Shown here: one piece after another, positions 1-7,001 of the stretch
Layout: every line of letters begins with the position of its first letter
Numbering within the stretch: position 1 is the stretch's first letter
Assembly (NCBI GenBank): GCA_027366525.1
Contig: DAHXKG010000008.1
Coordinates: 33,424 to 97,423, forward strand
Length of the DNA: 64,000 bases
Reading direction: 5' to 3'
From: a candidate division FCPU426 bacterium
GTDB taxonomy: Bacteria > Oederibacteriota > Muellerivitia > Muellerivitales > DAHXKG01
Notes under the pieces: generated by a model
Seen by the model: only the letters and a program-made list of their open reading frames with translations
The model's database searches: none
Told to the model about the DNA's origin: nothing
Program-made: the position numbers and the translations under genes

Positions 1-2
1 AG

Positions 3-719
3 TTCTTGGGGTCATCACATCGTATTTCTGCCGAATGGCGTTTTGGAAGAAGTTTCTTGGGGAATTCAGAAACATTTGTTCCTCAAGATGTCGTGGCTTA
101 TGTTCGCGGCAACATTATTACCATTCAATGGACAGGGTCGCGAAGTATTAACTTAGAAGGTTATAATGTTTATTTTACCAAAACGTCAGGTTCAAACTAT
201 GTCAAAATCAATCAAAAACCGATTCAAGAAAATTACTATGCTGTTCGAGGTCTTGAAAAAAACACTACATATTATTTTGTTGTAACTTCGGTTATGAATA
301 CAAAGCCGCCGATGGAAAGCCAATATTCACGTGAGGTTCGAGCGATCACAACTTCGGCTCCAGTAGCGCCTGTTTTGGCTAAAGCGCAAGTAAGCCAAGA
401 GGGGGCCATCGATGTGGCTCGGCAATTTGACATGGTTTCCTTTGGAAGTCCAGCCAAGCAGGGCTTAAAAGGATATAACATTTATATGTCAGAGGTTCAG
501 GGTGGGCGATTTATTAAGGTGAATGGGTTGCCAATTGGGAATGTGCCAACCTATGTTGTTCGTCACCTATCCATTGGACAAACCTATTATTTCCGCTTTA
601 CTTCAGTGGGGACCAATGGGGTGGAAAGTGCACCTTCGAAAGAAGTTTCGGCGATTGCATTGCCTTATGCGACGGTGATTCAATCAACGCTTACATTGCC
701 TAAAAAATCAAAACCTTAA
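3..719 (+). CDS. Fibronectin type III domain protein (5' end outside window)
   Basis: The reading frame is open to the left edge, so the gene probably starts upstream; the first in-window start-like codon is a TTG at 6. Two fibronectin type III modules can be seen. One covers about residues 25-115 counted from that TTG (GYNVYF, then TYYFVVTSV). The second covers about residues 118-218 (GYNIYMSEV, then QTYYFRFTSVG). Such modules mediate extracellular or surface contacts. The gene stops 15 bases before flgF, with flgF's ribosome site in between, so it is probably in the same operon. A flagellum-related surface role is inference. The N-terminus, and any signal peptide, cannot be seen. Confidence 0.75.
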   Translation, partial: FLGSSHRISAEWRFGRSFLGNSETFVPQDVVAYVRGNIITIQWTGSRSINLEGYNVYFTKTSGSNYVKINQKPIQENYYAVRGLEKNTTYYFVVTSVMNTKPPMESQYSREVRAITTSAPVAPVLAKAQVSQEGAIDVARQFDMVSFGSPAKQGLKGYNIYMSEVQGGRFIKVNGLPIGNVPTYVVRHLSIGQTYYFRFTSVGTNGVESAPSKEVSAIALPYATVIQSTLTLPKKSKP

Positions 720-734
720 ATTCAGGAGAAGTAG

Positions 735-1526
735 ATGCCAAGTGGACTTTATATAGCAGCATCAGGAATGAATGCAACCATTCAACAACAGAATGTTATT
801 GCTAATAATTTGGCTAATCTTAATACGACAGGTTTCAAAGGAAGCAGCGCCGTTGATGTAGCATTTCCAACATATCTTTATACGCGATTAAACGATCAAT
901 ATCTTAAATCGCTAAATGGCGTGCAAAATTTGATACAACCCATTGGCTTGATGGGTGGCGGTGTGGACACTGAAGAAGTTGCAACTGATTTTGCGCAAGG
1001 CTCCATGCTTCAAACTAAAGCGCCGTTGGACTTTGCAATTAATGGGAAAGGCTTTTTTACCATTCAAGGACCCAATGGTCATTTATTGTATACCCGAGAT
1101 GGAAGTTTTAACTTAAATTCCAATGGGGAACTCGTTACCAAAGATGGATATCCAGTTTTGGGACATGCGGGTACGATTTATATTAATAGCAATGGACATA
1201 AAATTGTTGTGGATTCTCAAGGAGATATTTCGGTTGATAATCAACCGATTGATCAATTGCAAATTTCAAATATCTCCAATTTAAATCGATTGGTGAAATT
1301 AGGTCATTCGCTTTATGAAGTACCTCAAGGTGATTTTGTTAATTTTGAACCCAACCACGTTCAGGTTGAGCAAGGCTATTTGGAACAATCCAATGTGAAT
1401 GGGATTCAAGAAATGGTTTCAATGATTGCGGCTTATCGTTCATATGAAACTAATGCAAAAGTTGTTTCCATGTATGATGAAATTATGGGTGATGCGGCCA
1501 CGCAGGTGGGCGATATCAATGCTTGA
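735..1526 (+). CDS. flgF: Flagellar basal-body rod protein FlgF
   Basis: 263 residues of the FlgF/FlgG rod family. The N-terminus has the rod/hook helix signature (GLYIAASGMNA, then NVIANNLANLNTTGFKG). The C-terminus has the matching signature (LEQSNVNGIQEM, then YRSYETNAKVV). The middle contains the FlgE/F/G beta domain (GFFTIQG, LYTRDGSFNLN). It sits directly before flgG, the canonical flgF-flgG order for the proximal and distal rod, which favours FlgF over a second FlgG. AGGAG at 724-728 supports the ATG at 735. The protein would be exported through the flagellar type III apparatus without a cleaved signal. Confidence 0.9.
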   Translation: MPSGLYIAASGMNATIQQQNVIANNLANLNTTGFKGSSAVDVAFPTYLYTRLNDQYLKSLNGVQNLIQPIGLMGGGVDTEEVATDFAQGSMLQTKAPLDFAINGKGFFTIQGPNGHLLYTRDGSFNLNSNGELVTKDGYPVLGHAGTIYINSNGHKIVVDSQGDISVDNQPIDQLQISNISNLNRLVKLGHSLYEVPQGDFVNFEPNHVQVEQGYLEQSNVNGIQEMVSMIAAYRSYETNAKVVSMYDEIMGDAATQVGDINA

Positions 1527-1566
1527 AATACGAGGTGGAAGTCAGTAGAATTTTAATGTGTTTTAA

Positions 1567-1595
1567 AACGGCTGGACTGCTAGGCAGAAGCCGTT
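1567..1595 (+). promoter_or_regulatory. RNA hairpin with GGA/A internal loop upstream of flgG
   Basis: Outer stem AACGGCT (1567-1573) pairs with AGCCGTT (1589-1595). An inner stem CTGC/GCAG (1577-1580 and 1584-1587) closes a TAG loop. Between the stems is an asymmetric internal loop, GGA on the 5' side and a single A on the 3' side. No U-run follows, so it is a poor terminator. It lies in the 137-base gap between flgF and flgG, 68 bases before flgG. A hairpin of the same design precedes flgE at 12721-12752. The function is unknown; a leader or protein-binding element (GGA recalls CsrA targets) is a guess. Confidence 0.5.
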
Positions 1596-1663
1596 CTTCG
1601 TAATCGACTAATAACGAGGAAACACAAGTGGTTGTAGTTAAGCTTTGCTGAAAAGGAGGATTT

Positions 1664-2455
1664 ATGCAAGCGCTTTACACTGCCGCAACCGGCATGAATG
1701 CACAGCAGATGAATATTGATACGATTTCGAACAATCTCGCCAACGAAAATACGGATGGGTTTAAGGAACAGCGCGTAGAATTTCAGGATTTGATGTATAT
1801 CAATGTCAAAAAACCTGGAACGCCAACTACTCCAGATACAGTTCGTCCTGTTGGTATCCAAATTGGCGAAGGAGTCAAACCCGTTGCCACTCAGCGTATT
1901 TTTACAGAGGGAAGCATTCAAAATACAAATAATCCGCTGGATCTCCTTATTCAAGGAAGCGGGTTTTTCCAACTTACAGACCCCAACGGCAATATCGTTT
2001 ATACGCGCGATGGAGCATTTGAGCAAGACGCGAATGGAAATATCGTTAATGCCGAAGGATATAAACTTAATCCTCCTGTCCAAATTCCAGCGAATACGAC
2101 GTCCATTTCAATTAACTCAGCGGGTGCGGTTTATGTGCAAACCGTTGGATCAACTCAACAGCAACAAGTGGGACAAATTGAATTGGCTCAATTCGTTAAT
2201 CCAGATGGTCTGGTGGCATTGGGTAACAATGACTTTACTCCATCGGCAGCTTCAGGCAACCCAGAAGTGGGAATCCCAGGTCAAAATGGGTTTCCAACAA
2301 TTCAAGAAGGGTCTTTAGAGTTGTCAAATGTCAACACTGTTGAGCAAATGGTCAATTTGATAGTGGCTCAAGAAGCGTATGACATGAACGCCAAAGCAGT
2401 TCAGACTGCAGATACTATGTTGAGTACGGTTGCCCAGCTGCCCATATTACCGTGA
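1664..2455 (+). CDS. flgG: Flagellar basal-body rod protein FlgG (distal rod)
   Basis: 263 residues, the usual FlgG length. The N-terminal rod signature is MQALYTAATGMNAQQ followed by DTISNNLANENTDGFK. The core has GFFQLTDPNG and YTRDGAFEQDANGN. The C-terminus is LELSNVNTVEQMVNLI with AYDMNAKAVQTADTML. A strong AAGGAGGA at 1653-1660 sets the ATG. FlgG forms the distal rod, the driveshaft through the P and L rings, and the ring genes flgA, flgH and flgI follow. It is exported by the flagellar type III system, so the lack of a Sec signal is expected. Confidence 0.95.
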   Translation: MQALYTAATGMNAQQMNIDTISNNLANENTDGFKEQRVEFQDLMYINVKKPGTPTTPDTVRPVGIQIGEGVKPVATQRIFTEGSIQNTNNPLDLLIQGSGFFQLTDPNGNIVYTRDGAFEQDANGNIVNAEGYKLNPPVQIPANTTSISINSAGAVYVQTVGSTQQQQVGQIELAQFVNPDGLVALGNNDFTPSAASGNPEVGIPGQNGFPTIQEGSLELSNVNTVEQMVNLIVAQEAYDMNAKAVQTADTMLSTVAQLPILP

Positions 2456-2470
2456 TGTATTGAGAAATTT

Positions 2471-3448
2471 ATGGGAAAATTTTTTGGAATTTTTGGGATG
2501 CTGGGTTGGTTTCTCTTTTATGGAGTAAGTAATAGTTGGGCGCAACAAAGCCCAGTTTTAATTTTGCTTCCTAAATTTGCAACGACAGTTGGTCCGAGAA
2601 TTTTTTTGGGTGAAATTGCAAAAATAAAAGGGAAAAATACGACCTTAGTAGAACGAATTCGAGGGCTTGAAATAGGCAAAGCGGCCTTCCAAGGGAAACA
2701 TCGACTGGTTTCGCGACAACAGGTAGAGGAAGTTTTGAATCAAATGGGATTTTTGGGGGGGCAATTTCAAGTTGTTGGAACGCAAACGCAAGTTCTGACA
2801 AAATCCCAACGATTTTCTCCAGATCAGATTCTTCCTCAATTAAGGAAGTTTGTTTTATCCAAAACCGGTATTGCTTCAAATAATTTGAAAGTGAGCCTTC
2901 CTTATCCTGAAAAATCTATTTCAGTGCCTTATGGAACAATTGGGGTTCAATTTACGCCGCCAGTTTCAGGATTTTATGATGGAACAGTTTTAGTGGTTGT
3001 CAAGCTTCAAGTCGATGGACGAGAATTTAAAAAGATACCGTTGTGGGTGCGGGTCATGCAAGAAAAACGGGTGGTGGTTGCTTGCCGGAGAATTCCTCCA
3101 GGTTCCACCTTAACCCAACAGGATGTTCAAATTCAAAAAATGGATGACGAAAAAATTCCACAGCAATCGCTGAGCAAATTAACGGGTGTTATAGGGAAAA
3201 AAACCACCGTTTTATTATTGCCAGGACAAGTGTTGACGATTGATTCGATATTTGATCCTCCCATCATTGTTCCTGGTGAAATCGTTCAAGCCGAAGTGAG
3301 TAGTGCTGGAGTTCGGTTGTATGCAACAGTGAAAGCTTTAGCAGGTGGGAAAATCGGGGATTCTATTTATGTTGAAAATACAGAATCTCATCGTGTTTTT
3401 CATGCAACAATTTTAAGTCCGCATTTAGTGACGGCAAGAGTCCCGTAG
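2471..3448 (+). CDS. flgA: Flagellar P-ring assembly chaperone FlgA
   Basis: 325 residues with an N-terminal signal peptide (hydrophobic stretch to about residue 24, ending NSWAQQ). A SAF-like domain lies in the C-terminal half at about residues 205-265 (PPGSTLTQQDVQ, LPGQVLTIDSIF). The extreme C-terminus (KALAGGKIGDSIYVEN) matches FlgA proteins. FlgA is the periplasmic chaperone needed to polymerise FlgI into the P-ring. Position between flgG and flgH-flgI supports the assignment. It is longer than the roughly 220-residue enterobacterial protein, with an extended N-terminal region as in many environmental lineages. Confidence 0.85.
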   Translation: MGKFFGIFGMLGWFLFYGVSNSWAQQSPVLILLPKFATTVGPRIFLGEIAKIKGKNTTLVERIRGLEIGKAAFQGKHRLVSRQQVEEVLNQMGFLGGQFQVVGTQTQVLTKSQRFSPDQILPQLRKFVLSKTGIASNNLKVSLPYPEKSISVPYGTIGVQFTPPVSGFYDGTVLVVVKLQVDGREFKKIPLWVRVMQEKRVVVACRRIPPGSTLTQQDVQIQKMDDEKIPQQSLSKLTGVIGKKTTVLLLPGQVLTIDSIFDPPIIVPGEIVQAEVSSAGVRLYATVKALAGGKIGDSIYVENTESHRVFHATILSPHLVTARVP

Positions 3449-3461
3449 AGTAGGAGATAAA

Positions 3462-4076
3462 ATGAAAAAAAATATAGTTTTAATCGTATTAATACTGGCT
3501 TGGGGGCCGGGTTTGCTATTGGCCAATTCATTATACCCCCAGTATCCTCAGGCAGGCGATGGGTCAATTTATACAGAAGTTCGGGCACATCGCGTGGGAG
3601 ATTTAATTACCATTTTAATTGAAGAAACCAATGCGGCAACGAATGCGGCAAGTAGTAATACTCAAAAAAATGCCAATGTTGCTGTGGGAGCGGGGTTTGG
3701 AATCTGGGGTCAAAGTAATTTTATACCTACGAATACGAATAATGAATTAGGGGTAGGGGGGGAAGATTATAATGCAGGGCAGGGCACATCCAATCAAAGT
3801 ACGACGGTTACAGGTGAAATGACGGCTAAAATTACTGAAGTTTTGCCTGATGGAAATTTTTTAATTCACGGGACACGCGATGTAGAGGTAAATAAAGATA
3901 TTCAACTTATGCAGGTTACGGGGGAAATTCGCCCTCAAGATATTGGCGCCGATAACACGATTCTGTCTTCAAGAATTGCCAATGCGAGAATTATTATTAC
4001 TGGAAAAGGTCCGGATGCTGAAGTGGCACAACCGGGAATACTGACCCGTATTTTCAGCTGGTTAGGTTTGTTTTAA
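3462..4076 (+). CDS. flgH: Flagellar L-ring protein FlgH (no lipobox)
   Basis: 204 residues. The N-terminus is a hydrophobic signal sequence ending near LLLANSLYP. Family motifs include SIYTEVRAHRVGDLITILIEE, the SNQSTTVTGEMTAKI region, LPDGNFLIHGTRDV and the RPQDIGADNTILSSRIANA stretch typical of FlgH C-termini. Family members usually form the outer-membrane L-ring as lipoproteins. This protein has no cysteine at all, so it cannot be lipidated in the usual way. Its stop overlaps an ATG in the next frame (TAATG), though flgI more likely starts slightly downstream. Spacing to flgA is 13 bases. Confidence 0.92.
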   Translation: MKKNIVLIVLILAWGPGLLLANSLYPQYPQAGDGSIYTEVRAHRVGDLITILIEETNAATNAASSNTQKNANVAVGAGFGIWGQSNFIPTNTNNELGVGGEDYNAGQGTSNQSTTVTGEMTAKITEVLPDGNFLIHGTRDVEVNKDIQLMQVTGEIRPQDIGADNTILSSRIANARIIITGKGPDAEVAQPGILTRIFSWLGLF

Positions 4077-4096
4077 TGCTAAGGAGCCGCGTATCT

Positions 4097-5206
4097 ATGA
4101 AAAAAATTTTGTTTCTAATGATCAGTGTCGTGATAATGACGGGGTTAACGAGAGCTCGTGCGGCTCAAGTTAGATTGAGTACAATTGCTCAGATTAAAGG
4201 AGCTCAAGATAATCAGTTGGTGGGTTATGGATTGGTTGTTGGGTTACAACGTACAGGAGATACGCAATTAATGTATCCAACCTTAGAAAGCATTAGTAAT
4301 ATGCTTTCGCGATTTGGAGTAACGGTTAGTCCTGAAGAATTAAAAACTGAAAATGTTGCATCGGTTATGGTGACAGCACTTCTCCCTCCCATGTTGCATA
4401 CCGGAACAAAAATTGATGTTACGGTTTCTGCGATTGGGGATGCCATGAGCTTAAAGGGAGGAACGCTTTTAATGACGCCTTTAGAAGGACCTGATGGAGT
4501 GGTGTATGCGGTAGCTCAAGGATCGCTTTTAACTTCAGGGTACAGCCACGACTCAAATGAATTTCCCATTGTTCAGTTTAATGAAACTAACGTAGGACGG
4601 ATCCCTGATGGTGGTATTGTAGTGCGCTCAGTGCCAGCTTCTTTTGATGTAAACAACCAAATTGCGGTGTTATTGGACCAACCCGGATTTAGTCAAGCCT
4701 CCATTGTCGAGCAATCGATCAATAGACAATTTGGAGCTAATACGGCTAAAGCAGTGGATGGGGATGAAATAGATGTACAAGTTCCATATAATTATCAGAA
4801 TAACATTGTTGATTTTATTGCGGCTGTTAAAAATATTCCGGTTTTTACGGACTCTCCAGCTAACCGGGTGGTTGTTGATGAACGCACGGGGACCATTGTT
4901 ATTGGTGCCGATGTTCAGGTCGATCCAGTGGCGATTGCTCATGGCAATCTTCGACTGGTTATTCAAAAAACGACACAACTTACGCATACCGCTTATTTTG
5001 GTTATAATCAACTTTCTAATACAACCACATTGAAAGTAACCAATACGGGGAAAAAAGGCAATTTAATTGTTTTGCCGGCCGGAACGAATATTGTTAATAT
5101 TGTCAATGCCATTAATGCGGTGGGGGGAACTCCCCAGGATGTTATTGCTATTTTAGAGGCGATTAAAGCTGCCGGAGCACTTCATGCTCAACTTAAAATT
5201 ATTTAA
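4097..5206 (+). CDS. flgI: Flagellar P-ring protein FlgI
   Basis: 369 residues from the chosen ATG. The frame is open from an ATG at 4076 that overlaps the flgH stop. AAGGAG at 4081-4086 lies ten bases before the ATG at 4097, and that start gives a clean signal peptide (MKKILFLMISVVIMTG, ending ARAAQ). FlgI motifs are complete: LVGYGLVVGLQRTGD, NVASVMVTALLPP, GTKIDVTVSAIGDA, DERTGTIVIGADVQVDPVAIAHGNL, and a C-terminal INAVGGTPQDVIAILEAIKAAGALHAQL. The mature protein forms the periplasmic P-ring around the rod. With flgH it shows that the cell has an outer membrane. Confidence 0.95.
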   Translation: MKKILFLMISVVIMTGLTRARAAQVRLSTIAQIKGAQDNQLVGYGLVVGLQRTGDTQLMYPTLESISNMLSRFGVTVSPEELKTENVASVMVTALLPPMLHTGTKIDVTVSAIGDAMSLKGGTLLMTPLEGPDGVVYAVAQGSLLTSGYSHDSNEFPIVQFNETNVGRIPDGGIVVRSVPASFDVNNQIAVLLDQPGFSQASIVEQSINRQFGANTAKAVDGDEIDVQVPYNYQNNIVDFIAAVKNIPVFTDSPANRVVVDERTGTIVIGADVQVDPVAIAHGNLRLVIQKTTQLTHTAYFGYNQLSNTTTLKVTNTGKKGNLIVLPAGTNIVNIVNAINAVGGTPQDVIAILEAIKAAGALHAQLKII

Positions 5207-5222
5207 GCGTTAAGGAGATGAA

Positions 5223-5690
5223 ATGAATTCCGCTTTGAATGCAATTTCTTCTGTGGTGACCGGTGGACTTCCGGTATGGATGAGCGCGGCTTCGCCAACA
5301 GAGCTAAAGGGTATGTTTAATGCCAATCCTCAGCTATTAGCTTCGGCTGAATCCTCATTGACTTCTTCACCCGTGGCTCCCCAGCTTTTAAATAGCAAGG
5401 GACTTCCAGCTTTTCAGGCGCTGAGTCCTTCTCAACATTATTCAGATCAAGAACTCAGAAAAGTTTCACGGGAGTTTGAAGCCGTTTTTATTCGAATGAT
5501 GTTTAAAGTGATGCGTCAGTCGGTTCCGCCCAATCCTTTATTCGGGAAGCAATTGAGTATGAGTTTTTTCAATTCAATGTATGATTCTGATCTTTCCACC
5601 GAATTGTCTCACGATAGCGGGTTTGGAATTTCAAAAATGATTTATTCGCAATTAAAAACCAATGTTGAGAATCAGCAGAAAATTGTATGA
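5223..5690 (+). CDS. flgJ: FlgJ-type rod-binding protein without muramidase domain
   Basis: 155 residues. The second half (about 75-150) is the rod-binding domain: LRKVSREFEAVFIRMMFKVM, then FNSMYDSDLSTELSHDSGFGISKMI. The peptidoglycan hydrolase domain that makes enterobacterial FlgJ about 310 residues is absent, as in many other phyla, where a separate hydrolase opens the wall. The N-terminal 70 residues are low-complexity and Ser/Pro/Ala-rich. It follows flgI by 16 bases and overlaps the next gene by four bases (ATGA), so the two are translationally coupled. Confidence 0.88.
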   Translation: MNSALNAISSVVTGGLPVWMSAASPTELKGMFNANPQLLASAESSLTSSPVAPQLLNSKGLPAFQALSPSQHYSDQELRKVSREFEAVFIRMMFKVMRQSVPPNPLFGKQLSMSFFNSMYDSDLSTELSHDSGFGISKMIYSQLKTNVENQQKIV

Positions 5691-6130
5691 GTTGGAAGAA
5701 TTGTTCTCGCTGTGGAAAAGCTTATAATTGGATTCCCGGCAATCGTGAACTGTGTACAGCATGTATTAAGCTTGAAGAAGATAATTTTAAAAAGGTTTTT
5801 GATTTTTTAACTTCGAATCCTGCCGCAACAGCACAAAAAATTTCCCAAGGTACCGGTGTTGAACTCAAAGATATTTATCGGTTTGTTCGGGAAAATCGAC
5901 TTCGGCTGGTTAAAACCGATGCACTCCTTCGTTGTGAAAGTTGTGGCGTACCAATTTCAAAGGGTAAACTATGTGACAAGTGTATGAAAAACTTGGAAGA
6001 TGAAATAAAAAAAGAACAAGACAAATATAGAAAAAATCATAATATTCCAAGTAATTCTGATAGAAATTATCGAATTCGTCGAAATAACCAAACCGGTAGC
6101 ATTGAACGAGAGCGAAGAAAAAATAAGTAA
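5687..6130 (+). CDS. YvyF-like flagellar operon zinc protein (TIGR03826-like)
   Basis: 147 residues with two zinc-ribbon-like Cys pairs at each end of a helical middle: CSRCGKAYNW with CTAC near the start, and CESCGVPISKGKLCDKC near residues 93-109. Between them is a short winged-helix-like region (TAQKISQGTGVELKDIYRFVREN). The layout and the location directly before flgM-flgN-flgK match YvyF of the Bacillus comF-yvyF-flgM-flgN-flgK operon. The C-terminal 40 residues are highly charged and may be disordered. The function is not established; a regulatory or nucleic-acid-binding role is inferred from the zinc fingers. It starts in an ATGA overlap with flgJ. Confidence 0.75.
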   Translation: MSWKNCSRCGKAYNWIPGNRELCTACIKLEEDNFKKVFDFLTSNPAATAQKISQGTGVELKDIYRFVRENRLRLVKTDALLRCESCGVPISKGKLCDKCMKNLEDEIKKEQDKYRKNHNIPSNSDRNYRIRRNNQTGSIERERRKNK

Positions 6131-6146
6131 ATTGCACTAATTTTAT

Positions 6147-6173
6147 TAAAGTTTTGAATATTCAAGGCGTTAG
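6147..6173 (+). promoter_or_regulatory. Sigma28 (FliA/SigD)-type promoter before flgM
   Basis: TAAAGTTT at 6147-6154, then eleven bases, then GGCGTTAG at 6166-6173. The sigma28 consensus is TAAAGTTT-N11-GCCGATAA. The -35 box is identical and the -10 box matches at five of eight positions with exact spacing. Transcription would start near 6180, about 27 bases before the flgM ATG. Late-class control of flgM-flgN-flgK is what Bacillus and enteric systems show. A perfect palindrome TTGAATATTCAA (6154-6165) lies in the spacer. Confidence 0.7.
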
Positions 6174-6206
6174 AGCTTGTAAGAAATTAATAATTGAGGT
6201 GCACAT

Positions 6207-6500
6207 ATGCGTATTAATGGGTTTCAAAATATTCCTTCCGTTTTACAAACATTTGAAACTAAAGAACTCTCACAAGCTTCTACCCCGGCGTCGTCATCCA
6301 ACACATCGGTCACATTAAGTCTATTTGCCGAAACATTGAAGCAACTCCAGCGAGAAGCTGTTCAACAGTCAACAACCCACCAAACTAAAATTCAGCAAAT
6401 GGCTCATCAAATTGAAACTGGAACCTTTCAAATGCAATACGACAAGCTGGCCCAGCAATTGGATCAATTTCAATTATTTAATTGGGAGAATCCAGCATGA
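6207..6500 (+). CDS. flgM: Anti-sigma28 factor FlgM
   Basis: 97 residues, the typical FlgM size. The C-terminal half carries the sigma28-binding helices (HQTKIQQMAHQIETGTFQ, then YDKLAQQLDQF), similar to the family pattern of IK.QI..G.Y.VD..KLA. The N-terminal half is Ser/Thr-rich and likely disordered, as in all FlgM proteins, which are exported after hook completion. A sigma28-type promoter precedes the gene, giving the expected autoregulatory loop. The gene overlaps flgN by four bases. Sequence similarity is short, so synteny (YvyF, FlgN and FlgK neighbours) carries much of the weight. Confidence 0.82.
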   Translation: MRINGFQNIPSVLQTFETKELSQASTPASSSNTSVTLSLFAETLKQLQREAVQQSTTHQTKIQQMAHQIETGTFQMQYDKLAQQLDQFQLFNWENPA

Positions 6501-6991
6501 CTGAGGCAAGCCACCGCCTATTTATGATTTTGAACGAGGAAAGGGAGCATTATGAGCTTTTATGTTTGTTGGCTGAAGAACAGAAGAAAATTTTAATTGC
6601 TGGACAAGTTGAAAAATTAACAGCCAATGTTCAATTGCAAGAAAAAGAAATTTTCAAAATCACACCATTAGCTCAAGAACGGAAAGAAATTTTGGATCGA
6701 ATCGCAAAGCAACTTAAAAAAAGTAATTTTGCACTTGAAAACTGCATGACGGATGAATGGGAAGAATCTTCATCGCAATTGAAGGAAGCCATACGAATGC
6801 TTGTTCAGCAGGTCCGACGTCTAGAAGTTTTGAATCGCGGCAATGAAAAATTGTTAAAAAATGCATTAGGGTATGTCCAGTTTACTTTGAAAGTGCTAAA
6901 TGCCACTTCTTCAAAAGATCCAGTTCAATTGAAGGAAGCTTTACCGGCCTTTTCAAAGCCGTCTTCTAAATTTGTGAATCAAGTCGTTTAA
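6497..6991 (+). CDS. flgN: FlgN-family export chaperone for FlgK/FlgL
   Basis: 164 residues from the ATG at 6497, which sits in an ATGA overlap with the flgM stop and is preceded by GGGAG at 6485-6489. An upstream ATG at 6482 is less well placed. The protein is almost entirely helical and charged, with FlgN features: EEREHYELLCLLAEEQKKILIAG, then VQLQEKEIFKITPLAQERKEIL. FlgN binds the C-termini of hook-associated proteins in the cytoplasm and delivers them to the export gate. Its partner flgK follows 10 bases downstream. No flgL lies nearby. Confidence 0.8.
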   Translation: MTEASHRLFMILNEEREHYELLCLLAEEQKKILIAGQVEKLTANVQLQEKEIFKITPLAQERKEILDRIAKQLKKSNFALENCMTDEWEESSSQLKEAIRMLVQQVRRLEVLNRGNEKLLKNALGYVQFTLKVLNATSSKDPVQLKEALPAFSKPSSKFVNQVV

Positions 6992-7001
6992 GGAGGCTCA
7001 C

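Noticed and set aside
1567-1595. c-di-GMP (GEMM) riboswitch before flgG
   Set aside because: None of the conserved GEMM sequence blocks are present; the element is a simple 29-base hairpin.
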